DNA of 64,000 bases from Proales similis (Eukaryota; Rotifera; Eurotatoria; Ploima; Proalidae). How positions within the stretch are numbered: the stretch's first letter is position 1; every line of letters starts with the position of its first letter. The notes below the pieces were generated by a model. It was not told the origin of the DNA, searched no databases, and worked only from the letters and a program-made list of their open reading frames with translations. Below are positions 45,849 to 56,359 of this stretch, piece after piece. The translations under genes and the position numbers were made by a program. Where the stretch lies: assembly GCA_019059635.1 (NCBI GenBank), contig JAGVRJ010000005.1, forward strand, positions 1,364,001-1,428,000, given 5' to 3'.

Positions 45849-47438
45849 GATTAATCTCAGTAGTCAGATAGCTTGAAATTTTTATTTCAGTTTCGAACGC
45901 TTTTCAAAAAGCGCTCTCCACTTCAAGGTCATAAGATCTGCTTTTTAATCTAATTGGCTTAAAAAGTGTCTTCTTCATTTAGTGTGTTTGTCTCGAATAA
46001 TCTGGTGATTGACTTTGTCATATTTGAGCACTGGGTAAATGGATTATCAGGTAGATTGAATCAAAATTGGCGAAATAAATTCAAATAAACATCGTCAATT
46101 AAGTCGAAGAGACAAAAAAGGCGCTGATTCGAAATGATCCCAGCGTGGAAGGATTCAGCAGCCAGGCGATCATGAACGACATTGTGGACAACTTCAATGT
46201 ATTTATGGAACTTGAGCCGATGCTTCATGCGCCGCAGCGCCTTAAAAGTCAGGGAGTATGGCCAATTCATCAGAATGACATTGACCAACTCATCAGCACG
46301 TGAGCAATCCTAAAATCTGGCATCGTGTTTGATCTTTCTATTTCTTCTACTCGCAAGATATTACACGTTCGATTCGACAGTGTTGAGGGAGATATTGAAC
46401 CACAAGCTTGGACACCGTCAACGCCGAGAGCTCGACGAAGTGAGTGAAAAGACCGGAGTGAGAGTGAAAAGCTGCAGACGACAAGTAGACATTTGATCCT
46501 CTTGATTAGAATTCGATTTGGAAAATTATTTTTCCCTTTCCCCTTAGTTTGACAATTTAAAGAGAATCATTCGCACTGTGGAAGACCTTAGAGGTTCAAT
46601 GGTCAAAAATGTGATGGAGCAGTTTTGTTTGCCTCAAAAACTGGCCGAGTGAGATTTAGCTTTTCCTATCTGACAAGCTTGATATCGACCAACTAATTAA
46701 TTTTGTTTGATATAGCAAATACGCTGGCCTTGTATTCTTGGTGAAGAATCAGTTTGACTTGTCAAAGCGGAAATTGGGCCACATTTCATTGAACGATTTT
46801 ATATTCTGCTCAAGTCTTATATCCAAGAAATGGTCGATATTCGACGACGAGTCAGATTTTAGTCGCGACTTTCTCATGAATCTAAAGGACCTGAAGATTT
46901 TGACGGAAAAGGACATTCTAGACGATCACAAGCGACTTGTGCTTCAAGCACTGGCTAAGCTGCGAAAAGAAACCAAACCGCCGGCCACGTTTGAATCTAT
47001 GTTCAAGGTAACTTGAGCCATTATTCTTAAGCATTCATTAAACAAGATCAACCTAAAATCGTTTCTAAGGAACTTTCAAAAGCACTGATTGACATCTCAC
47101 ACGAACTCAACCACAGCAAGGATATGAAAGACCTCTTCATCGACCTCTACGACAAAGTAAGCTGGTGAATGGCTTATGGAGAACCGAAATAACAAGCAAT
47201 TTTTAGTTTATTGAACCGTGTAAAGAAGAAGGCCTGTCAAGAAACGACGTTGTCCACTTTCTGGACGAATATAGAAAAAGAGCTCATCAGCTGCCGGACA
47301 TTTGTCGGTAATTACTGCAGTTTCACTCTCATGAACTATTCGTGCTGATCAAAATTTAGGGACAACCCCAACTGCCTAAGCATACTTGATCGTTACATGT
47401 CAGTGATTGGCCCTTGCATAGTACAAATGTATCACTGA
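45849..47438 (+). CDS. FIBP: FIBP (acidic FGF intracellular-binding protein); first exon uncertain
   Basis: Well-supported exons: 45983-46050, 46104-46299, 46358-46484, 46548-46648, 46716-47007, 47070-47156, 47207-47307, 47360-47438. The frame reads VFVSNNLVID, HWVNGLS|VEETKKAL, LEPMLHAPQRL, KTGVRVKSCRRQ|FDNLKRI, VEDLRGSMVKNVMEQF, LSLNDF-like HISLNDFIFCSSLI, SKDMKDLFIDLYDK|FIEPC, LDRYMSVIGPCIVQMYH. This tracks human FIBP almost residue by residue. No in-frame ATG lies in the first clear exon; a tentative start is the ATG at 45849 joined through two small exons. FIBP binds intracellular FGF1 and is linked to growth control. The stop codon overlaps the NTAQ1 coding sequence on the other strand. 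Confidence 0.9.
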
Positions 47439-48351
47439 TTAGTGAAGAAAATAGCCAGTTCTTGCTGATTGAGCACCATTCCTGGCCCGTTTTCCGTCAT
47501 TTCAATATACTGCTGTAAATTATTCTCGCATTCTTAACATTAAACAAAAATAAAACGATCGAATTTAAATCGCGATGAAAGAAATATAATTAAAAAAAAA
47601 AATAAAATTAAATTAAAATGAGTTTTAAACAAGTAAATCAGACTCACTCTCACTCTGAATGCAAGGATAGCTCGGAGGAGGCGCCATGTATTCGCCATTA
47701 CCCGCTAACATGTGTGATCTGTCAGAAGCGAAATCACGCAAATACTCTTCGGCTTTAATGACTCGATAAGACCTGTGGCTAATCAGTAGATTTGGTCAAA
47801 CAAATCCGAGCGTGAGTTTTACTTTTTAAACTCCTCCGGGTAGTGATTGGACTCGATGAGCGCTTCTTCTAAGTAGACATTGAAATCAGTTGGAAATGGG
47901 AGTAGAGTGTCCAGATCGAAGACGAATGAGCCATTCGGCGTCTTTCTTATTGCAATCACGTGGTAATCCTTTTTGAGTAATTTAGAGATTAGAGGCATGA
48001 GCCTAAGCAATTTGCTGCCCACCCAAACGACAGGTCTGGTTGAACTTGGAGAACTCTTCTGGCACCAAATCGGAACCTTTTACACTGTGACTAAAGACAG
48101 AGCGTTTGGCGAGTCAAGTTCATATTGATATTTACACTCCTATTTGCATTGGATATGAAAACCGCGAAAAAGTCGGTGAGCGTGGCACCATCACTTTTCT
48201 GTCTTATATGATCCAATAAATGCCAAACATTCTCTTCGCTTTAAATCACTTGATGAAGACTTGATCAGAAGTAGAATGCGGAGGCGATTGTCTACCAGTA
48301 ACAAGAGGTATAAACGAGCTGATTTCTATTCAGATTTGACACAGCTTGCAT
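47432..48351 (-). CDS. NTAQ1: Protein N-terminal glutamine amidohydrolase
   Basis: Six minus-strand exons: 48351-48296, 48238-48136, 48076-48023, 47968-47823, 47772-47654, 47532-47432; 192 aa (human about 205). The join gives TSCYC|EENVWHLLD, FFAVFISN, VPIW, VVW|DYHVIAIRK, VFDLDTLLPFP, FASDRSHML and APPPSYPCIQ. The catalytic Cys (second Cys of CYC, its codon split by intron 1), His (DYHV) and Asp (FDLD) are all present. The enzyme converts N-terminal Gln to Glu, feeding the Arg/N-degron pathway. The last exon (CENNLQQYIEM ... FFTNQ) reads antisense across the end of FIBP. The final intron is 121 nt, the longest mapped here. Start codons of NTAQ1 and COQ2 are 275 bp apart, divergent. Confidence 0.93.
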
Positions 48352-48626
48352 GCTGGCTTCCTTTTCCATATTGTGCCGTCTCTAGCTCTAACCTGGATTT
48401 CGCATGAATTATATCGTTCAGCAAAGAGAGCAAGCAAACATGAATTAGAAGGGCAAAGAGAGTGAATTTGTTAATTTGAATCTGTTCTCTTATTCAACTC
48501 TCTAATTATCGCTGCTCAACGCTCGCTCAGAAACAACAATTATTTTTTTGCATCTTCATACCAAAGTTTTCGAACCTTGCCATACAGGAATTTTCGTTTG
48601 TCGCTCAACGTAAAGGGATTAAAGAG
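48352..48626. promoter_or_regulatory. Bidirectional promoter, NTAQ1/COQ2
   Basis: 275 bp separate the divergent start codons, so it must contain both promoters. No specific motif identified. Confidence 0.55.
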
Positions 48627-49877
48627 ATGCTGTTTTTAAACAGAGCCGGCCCAGCATTTCGCCTATTGGCTTCAACAGCTTTCAAAAATGAGTATCTTTT
48701 CAACGCGAAAATTAACGCAGCCAAGCTCGCTTCTGTCAGCGTTTGGGGCAAAACTGAAGCGCCCAAAAAGTCTGTGCAACTGCTCACAGCAGCTGAGCAC
48801 AAACCCCTGATGGCCTTTGGTTCTCATTTACGATTCAAGAGCACCGAAAATAAAACAGAGCTGGCACCGGTAATTGAAGACAAAAGAACTGCAGTAGAAA
48901 AACGCCAAGAAGAACTGGCCAAGTTAAGCGAACAAATGTCCTTGGCACTTGAAGAGCCTAAAAAGCCTGCTCGATCAATATTCCCGAGCTCACTTGAGCC
49001 TTATGCCCGACTTATGAGACTCGATTCCACCGCGCCTGTTTATTTACTTTATTGGCCCGGCGCTTGGGGCCTTCTTGGTGCAGCCGCCTACCTAAATTCA
49101 GCTTTGCCCAATTTTTACCTGCTTGGTCTATTCGCAGTCGGAACGTTTGCCATGAGAAATGCCGGATGCATTATAAACGATATATGGGATCGAAAGTTGG
49201 ACGCCCAAGTTGAAAGAACCAAAAATCGTCCTCTGGCAAGCGGTGAAGTTGGTCTTTTTGGCGCATCTACTCTTCTTCTAGCCAACTTAAGTGTGGCGTT
49301 TTCCGTTCTGCTTCAGTTAAATCTTCCGACTCAAATATTGGGTGCATGTGCCCTTTTACCGGTGGCAGTCTATCCAGCTGCAAAACGATTTACCAACTTT
49401 CCTCAGGCTTTTCTTGGTCTTACTTTTCAATGGGGAGCATTGATGGGCTGGAGCGCATCCGTTTGCTCGACTAACATTGACTCTTTGAGCATTTTATCAT
49501 TTTTGCCAGCTCTGTTCTTATATGCAGGCTGTGTGAACTGGACAATTGTCTATGACACAATATACGCTTTTCAAGATAAAGTCCACGATGCCAAACTCGG
49601 CATGAAATCGACCGCAATCTACTTTGAGCGTCGACCCAAGCTCTGGTTGCTCGGTTTCTCATCTTTATTCGCGGCCAATATGGCCGCATTCGGATGGCTT
49701 ACCTCACAAGAGCCAATTTACTATATTGCCCTCGGCCTGAGCAGTGCTCACTTGCTTAAGCAGATCGGAATGGTTAATTTGAACTCTGCCGAATCATGTG
49801 CCAGACAGTTCCGTTCCAACAATGTGATCGGTGCTCTCATGTTTTTCGGCTTATTGGCTAATCTTCTCATTAAGTAG
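48627..49877 (+). CDS. COQ2: 4-hydroxybenzoate polyprenyltransferase, mitochondrial
   Basis: 416 aa in one exon. A long N-terminal extension with Arg/Ser-rich start (LNRAGPAFRLLASTAF) is a plausible mitochondrial presequence. The UbiA membrane domain begins near residue 115 (YARLMRLDSTAPVYLLYWPG). The first Asp-rich motif is NDIWDRKLDAQVERTKNRPL and the second is VYDTIYAFQDKVHDAKLG; these bind Mg2+-prenyl diphosphate and 4-hydroxybenzoate. Eight or so transmembrane helices alternate around them. COQ2 joins the polyprenyl tail to the ring in coenzyme Q synthesis on the inner mitochondrial membrane. A poly(A) signal AATAAA lies about 60 nt after the stop. Confidence 0.96.
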   Translation: MLFLNRAGPAFRLLASTAFKNEYLFNAKINAAKLASVSVWGKTEAPKKSVQLLTAAEHKPLMAFGSHLRFKSTENKTELAPVIEDKRTAVEKRQEELAKLSEQMSLALEEPKKPARSIFPSSLEPYARLMRLDSTAPVYLLYWPGAWGLLGAAAYLNSALPNFYLLGLFAVGTFAMRNAGCIINDIWDRKLDAQVERTKNRPLASGEVGLFGASTLLLANLSVAFSVLLQLNLPTQILGACALLPVAVYPAAKRFTNFPQAFLGLTFQWGALMGWSASVCSTNIDSLSILSFLPALFLYAGCVNWTIVYDTIYAFQDKVHDAKLGMKSTAIYFERRPKLWLLGFSSLFAANMAAFGWLTSQEPIYYIALGLSSAHLLKQIGMVNLNSAESCARQFRSNNVIGALMFFGLLANLLIK

Positions 49878-52800
49878 AACTGCCGGCGTCTTTTCATTCT
49901 TTTCTCCTCTGCATCTATTTATTTTTCTCGTTCTTAATAAAGCTGATCGAGCTCACCATTGCCAGTCAGCTCCTAATTAATCTGAGACTTGGCTTAGGTC
50001 GGCAAGTATTATACATATAGCACCAGTGGTGGGAAAATCAATCGATTCTCGGACTCAATCTCTTCAATTTAAATAGCGCTTTTAAATCCATATACAAATG
50101 CCAAGAGCTAAACGAGTGATCCAATCAGATTAGGGCTAGAGTAAGCAAACTGGGAAGGATAGAAAAGGCATCAAGTAGAAAGTCTGAGGAGACGGCGAGA
50201 ATATTTGCCTTGCAAACAGCATATATGCAAACATCGAGATCGAGCCGAAAGGGTCAAGAAATATGCAATTAAGGCCTGGCCAGGATGATCCGTTAGTCGT
50301 CTATTTGCAATTGACTGACAAGAAGTTTGATTAAGTTGTCATTCAGACGGCCTTTGACACTCGTTTGAGCAAAGAGTCATTCTACTGTCATTTTTTTAAA
50401 AGGATTCTACTCCAGTAAATCAGATATTAATCTTCTTTTCGTTTGCTTTAGTTGACTATTGCAACTGCATTGCATCAATATCTGTTTATTTTCAGGCAAG
50501 ACTAATGCTGAAGAGTACAGTCGGCAAATGATATGCATTCAAGATTTATATCAAATCAACGCAGTAATCCTATTATACCGCTTGAGGATGTCTGCTCACA
50601 ATTTTTTCAAGCCTCTAATCAAACACATGCATTAAGTAGAAAGGCCTTTGATTATAAGCCCGTCTGAATGAACACATATATTGAACGTCAAGCGATAGAC
50701 GCGCAGGTGCCGTCGAAAGAATCAATTTTCTTGACATGAGTGTGTTCGTGACTGAAAGGAGACGGGGGCTGGAATCAAGCTGTGCTTTTATCAACGAACT
50801 GATTGGTTTTAGAGCTCCTGGATCCAGATGGAAAGAGGCTAGTGATTGCGCGACAAGGAGCTGTTCTTGAACACTTGGCTCCTAAGCGTGAAATGACGAG
50901 TAATGCTTAGTGTTGCTCTTGTCGATCAATAGATGTCATTAGTTAAGCTACAAACCAGACCAGCTTGCTCGGATGAGGCTCTAACAGAGCAACAGAAAGA
51001 GACGAAAAATGGATAAAGAGGAGGAGTAGGAGGAGGAACGAGGCGAAAACCAGTGCTTCTAGTTATGTTGCAAATACGAACAGCGAACGATTTTCTCATC
51101 GGACGTCAACTAGAGAACACTTCAATACTTCTAAACAGGAGAATCGTGAGCAAGAGCAATTATAAAAATTAGCTGCCCTAATGAGACCGAGGCATTTATC
51201 AAGAGAGAAAATTTGAAGAGCATTCAATCAATCTGGTCTCATTGTTTTCGAATGCAATGCGCGCACGCCTTCCCGTCTTGCAATATTTATTAAAGAGGAC
51301 GATAGTTAACGCCAATGCTTCATTCCAGACTGGCAGATATTTCTTTGGCTGCTGCTGCTAGATTTAGTTGTCAAGCATCATAAAAAGGGAAATAGCGCCG
51401 TTTAATTGTATTGTAATTTGCATAAAAAATTATTTCCACACAAATTGAGCGTTCGAATCTAGCCGGTCTGTACAGTCTCAAGTTTGGCGAGCCTTCGGGC
51501 AGTTTTTGCACGTGTTAAAACAGTTTATCGATCTCGTTTGATCGTTTGAATATGTTTCCAATACTTATGCTGTCGGCCATAAATCATGAATAGTTTAGTC
51601 TATCACGCATATCAATTGGCCTTTTTCTATTTTGAACCCATAGCCTATCCAGCACATGCACGAATCTAATTAAAAGCGCATTTCGTTATCTTGACCTTTA
51701 TTTATAAAATCCGGCAGCTGTGAAATAAATGCTCGTTTGACAGGCGCACATTGTTCAGATGCCTTGAGCACCGCCTTCCGTCAAGCAAATAGCGGCCAAA
51801 GCAGCAATTTCTTATTGAATTCAATACACGACCTCAACTGCGACTGCATTAAACTAGATCGCAGCTGGCGCTCCGCCATTATAGTCATTAAATCGACTGG
51901 CCAGCCACATTTTCAGTTAATCGCCACTCTAATTTTGGCTTCAGATCTGTTTGCTGCTGATTAAGCTCAAATATTACCATGATATTAACATTCAGCATTT
52001 TTTTTTCATTTAGAAAACTGATGCGGCTCTATTTCGATTGCTCACTTTCTCAATCCGATTGTCTATTGTCGAAAACAACAATTTTTTTTTTGCGGCACAT
52101 TTCAATTCATCATTCGAATCGGCTTGCATTGAAACCTTTTTGGGGCTTATGCAGCTTTTGAGGAACAAAATCACTGATGTGCATCTTCAGATCATTCAGA
52201 ATCAAATTGAATGTCAATGAAATATTTTTCAAATCAATAGTGAAAAGTGAAAAAGCTTGAGTGAATATCCTGCAGAGCAAGAGGGGCAGGCAAGAATGAG
52301 CATGGCGCGGACAGATGCAGTTGAACTGGACTTATTAAATTTTATTCGATTGAAAATAATTGCTTCCGTTGTGAAAGCCGACAAACCAAGTGAAAACGTC
52401 AAGCACATGCCAAGCCCGAGTGAACAAGTGCAATCAAGCCCAACACCCTCAGCTATCAGACTCATCTAAAATAAGTGGCGACAGTTGAAGCAATAAGTCC
52501 CACATGCAATTGATTTGCCTGCAAAGCATTCAAACCGTTTTATTAGCATGCGTAGAGCCTTCTGCTCGACTGGACAGACTTTTGAGCTCAGCGGCTAATA
52601 TGACTTGTTTTCGATCGATTTTTTTTGCACTCTTTTCAGAACTCTTGATGGCCGCCGGCTGGCTAGTCTGCTCGCCTGCTAGCTTTCTAAACTTACTTGC
52701 TGCCTGGTTGCTTCAATCTTTTGCGTTTTGGGCATGCGATTTATTAGCACACGAAATTAAGGCATCTTGAGATATGTGGAGATAAATCGAGCGAATCAAG

Positions 52801-53733
52801 TGAGCTGGAGAAAAGGCTAGTTCATTGAGGCTAATGAGGCAACCCACCCTCTCAAGTGGGTGGTATTTGTAAGCGAATGCGCAACCTCCTGCTTTATTCG
52901 TTTGAGGCCAGGCAAAATATCTTCGATCTGGTAGATCATCAGGCGAATCGGCGCTTAACCGAAAATATTTGCCCATAATTCAAATGCATTACTTATTTGC
53001 GATGATGCGTAATTATTACCACAATTATGGCTCGGATATTGATTTTCGTGCCTCGTACTCTCGTCATCGTAAAATTGACGGACCGCAGGCAAAGAGAATG
53101 CTATGCCATTACAAGTAAATATAATACAAGTTGACAATGCTCTTTGCAGCAGCGGCAGCAGCTACACCACCAACACCATTGTCACCGTTGTTTCTTATTC
53201 ACTCATCGTCTGGTGTAGTGTGGGGCAATGCACGAGCGCTCGTAGTAAATTGTTTGCTTATGCTTGTTGCGGAAATAGAAACCAGGCTTTCAGTGCAGTG
53301 GAGGGCAATATTTCTTTTCATTGTTGATCTGCAGCCGTTTGTTTTTCCGTTCACTCTCTTATTTACTCTTGGCTAAGCTCCAAGCTGTTTATTATGGCGA
53401 TCTCAATACTTGGCTTTCATCATCTCTTTCATCGTCTACGAGATTTTTCTGCCCATTAATCCTGTGGCCGAAATCGAAAAGCGCTCGGCTTCTTCGTAAA
53501 TCCAGAGCGCTATGTCGCGCTCAAGTTAAATTCGCAACAGACCAGCTTGGACCAGCTGTGCCTGCTTTAATCTGACTGTCACTCTAAAGCTCGCTTGATT
53601 TTCTCTTTTAAAGCGTCTATATTCTTTTTAGAAAAATGCAATCCAGTTCATGAGATCATGCTGTGAGTTTCCAAACTTAAGAGGCAGGAAGAAATCGTAA
53701 ATTGGAGCTGCGAAGCATCAACTCCACACAAAC
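49878..53733. other. 3.9-kb gene-free block upstream of innexin
   Basis: Apart from the COQ2 3' UTR, I found no exon with recognisable product or coherent splice sites on either strand. The block is AT-rich with long unique stretches, and its short ORFs look like chance. Like the calmodulin upstream block, it is much longer than typical spacers here and probably holds tissue-specific control elements of the innexin gene, or non-coding 5' exons. That role is inference. Confidence 0.45.
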
Positions 53734-56049
53734 ATGGACATACTGAGTGTGGTCTCTAGGGTGCCGCTCTTGGTATTCGGTGTCGAGAGGCACGATGACG
53801 ATTTCGTCGATCGAATCAACTATAAATACACAGTGGCCGTTTTGGTTATATTCGCAATTATAGTCACTAATCGTCAATTCGGTACCAAGCAGATTCATTG
53901 CTGGATTCCGGCCTATTTCACTCGTAATCTTTAACTGATCTCGCCTCGCTCTTTTCGTTCAAATCTTAAGCCCAATCTGTTCTAAGGCAACTACGAAGAG
54001 TACATAAACGACATATGCTGGGTTTCTAACACCTACTACATTTCATTGGATCAGAAGCTTCCAGAAGCCGAAAAAATCAGACGCAGTTTTGAGCTCAAAT
54101 ATTATCAATGGGTGAGTGCGGGCTGAAATTTCAAGAATCAGAACAAAGCTAATAATCGATTCGTTCACAGGTGCCGTTCATTCTTCTTTCTCAGGCGTTC
54201 TTTTTCTACATTCCTCATATTGCATGGCGTGCATTGTCCAGACGTTCGGGTCTGGATGTGCGCGACATAGTCGAAGCAGCGAGCAATTACAAGTCAGTGG
54301 ACAAGTATGAGAGTAGACAGAAGTACATGAACTATATGCTCACGGCGGTTGATCAATACGTAGATGATCCTCGCCGACGAAAGGAAACAAGACGAATGCT
54401 TCTAGTGCGTCGACTACTGTCGGGCATCTGCTGCGTGAGCGGCAAGTTCTTGGGCAATTACCTTATGGTGCTCTATCTATTCATAAAGCTGGCGTTCATA
54501 GCCAACTGTTTGAGTCAGTTGTTTGTATTGAACCTGTTGCTTGGACACGAGTTTCACAAGTTTGGCTTCGAGCTCTTGGACAAGATCGTGAACGGAAAAG
54601 GCTGGGACACGGGCTCTCGCATATTTCCAAAGATAAGCATGTGCGACTTTCGCATCAGAGAGATCGGCAACCCGAAGGTCAGCCATCGCTACACAGTCCA
54701 GTGCGTTTTGCCCATAAATCTATTCAATCAACAAATATTCACTTTTATTTGGTTCTGGTACGTGATCGTGCTATGCGCCAACATATACAGCTTGTGTGTG
54801 TGGACCTACCGCTTCTTACCTTCCAAGCGGTTTCGATATGTGAGTAGGCGAATCAAGATCATGCGACAAGCCATGTTCTGGCGGCAGAAAACAACGCTTG
54901 ATTTCGATCTTGCACCTGAAATGGAGCTGCACGACTTTGAGAAAGACCTTATTGAACGCTTTGTTCACGACTATCTCGAATCGGATGGGCTCTTTATTCT
55001 TCGTGTCTTATCCTCCAACACAAGTGACTTTGTATGCACCGAGTTAATACAAGAGCTTTGGAAATATTATCGCAAGCAGCGCAAGTTCAATCGTTCATCT
55101 GAAGATGACGACGAGGACCAGGACGAGTCGGAGAATGACGAAAACGACGATAACAATTCAATAGGCAAATACGAATCGGGCCAAGTCAGACAAAGGCAAC
55201 TTGCTCCACCTCGGCTAGAACAGGCGACGTCGCAAAATCTTCACCATCGATCTAGGTAAGGATCTAGTTAGTATCCCACTGGAGTTCGGGGTCATTTTGC
55301 TAAACCGTTCTTCTTATTAAAGCAATAGAAAGCGTTCATCTCAACCTCCAGACGAAATAAATGAAGAAAAGCTTAGATTGATGGAAAAAGCCAATGAAGC
55401 GGGTGCATACCAGTCTCCGAATAGAACTAAGCCGTCTCAGCAGCAGCAGCAGTATCAGCAAGCAGGAAAAACAAGAAGGGAGATGGAGCGCCTTCGAATG
55501 ATGCGATTGGCCTCTCGATCACATATGATTAGCATGCACGCGAGAGGATTTTCTAATTCTATCAGCCCACAAGCATCGCGTGAGCATGATACTTTATACG
55601 AAGATAATGAGCAGCAGCAACAGCAACAGGAACAGCAGCAGTACCACAACCAACACCAAAAGCAGGTCAAACGAAAGAGTGGTATTGAGCAGTTGAAGCT
55701 AAACAAAGCCTATATTCTTCCCAAGACTGATAGAAAAGAAAATATTGAAAGTGAAAACGAGGAAGAAAATGAAGAGGAAGAGCAGGACGATGAAGGCGAA
55801 GAGGAAGAGGGAAACGAGGATGGCGAATATGACGAGGATCTGCCCGCGTATGCAACCTCGACACCGATCTCTTCGCCGGTATCGCCCAAAGCGAGTTCCG
55901 TTCTAGATAGCTCAGGATCAAAGTCAACCAACGACTCAAAAGATCAAAATAACCAAATGAATAACGAATGCGACAACACTCAAACTCAGACAGTTGCGGA
56001 AGAAAACTGCGAACAAAAACAACCATCCAGACGCTCATCGTACACCTAG
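53734..56049 (+). CDS. Innexin gap-junction protein with long low-complexity tail
   Basis: Exons 53734-53923, 53987-54111, 54171-55255 and 55323-56049 (introns 63, 59 and 67 nt) give 708 aa. Four transmembrane segments are visible. Extracellular loop 1 has two Cys (QIHCWIPAYF, DICWVSNTYYI) and ends in the innexin signature YYQW|VPF, here interrupted by an intron. Loop 2 also has two Cys (KISMCDFRIREIGN, YTVQCVLPINLFN), followed by QQIFTFIWFWYVIVL. Innexins form invertebrate gap junctions and hemichannels. The cytoplasmic tail (about 390 residues) is far longer than usual: acidic runs, polyglutamine tracts around 55440 and 55615, and Ser-rich ends. Which paralogue it is cannot be told. It converges on TAF6-like with 310 bp between stops. 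Confidence 0.96.
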
Positions 56050-56359
56050 TATCAACCTAATCCAAAAACAACATCTAAATAGGCTTTTAAAACAGCCGCC
56101 GATCCAAACCGCCTGATTCATTTTGTTCTCTTTTATTTCGAGTTGGACTAGACATCAGTGATTTGATTGCGTGTATATAAACATGAGATTTATGGTTTTT
56201 ATTTAGTTTTAAATTTGTTTTTTTGGCGATTTCGTTTTCTCGCTCGTTTGAAGCTCTCAAGCGCCAACTACGTTTGCAAAGCGAGTCTCTCTATCCCAGT
56301 CGGTTAATAATAAATGATGATGTTCGATCGTAAAGGTTCGTCATGCTCTATGCAACATG
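56050..56359. other. Convergent 3' spacer, innexin/TAF6-like
   Basis: 310 bp between two convergent stops, with AT-rich UTR-like sequence for both genes and an AATAAA-type word on each strand. No gene seen. Confidence 0.5.

Noticed and set aside
54171-55259. Bestrophin channel
   Set aside because: First impression from the membrane and basic tail pattern. The YYQWVPF motif and paired Cys in both loops identify an innexin.
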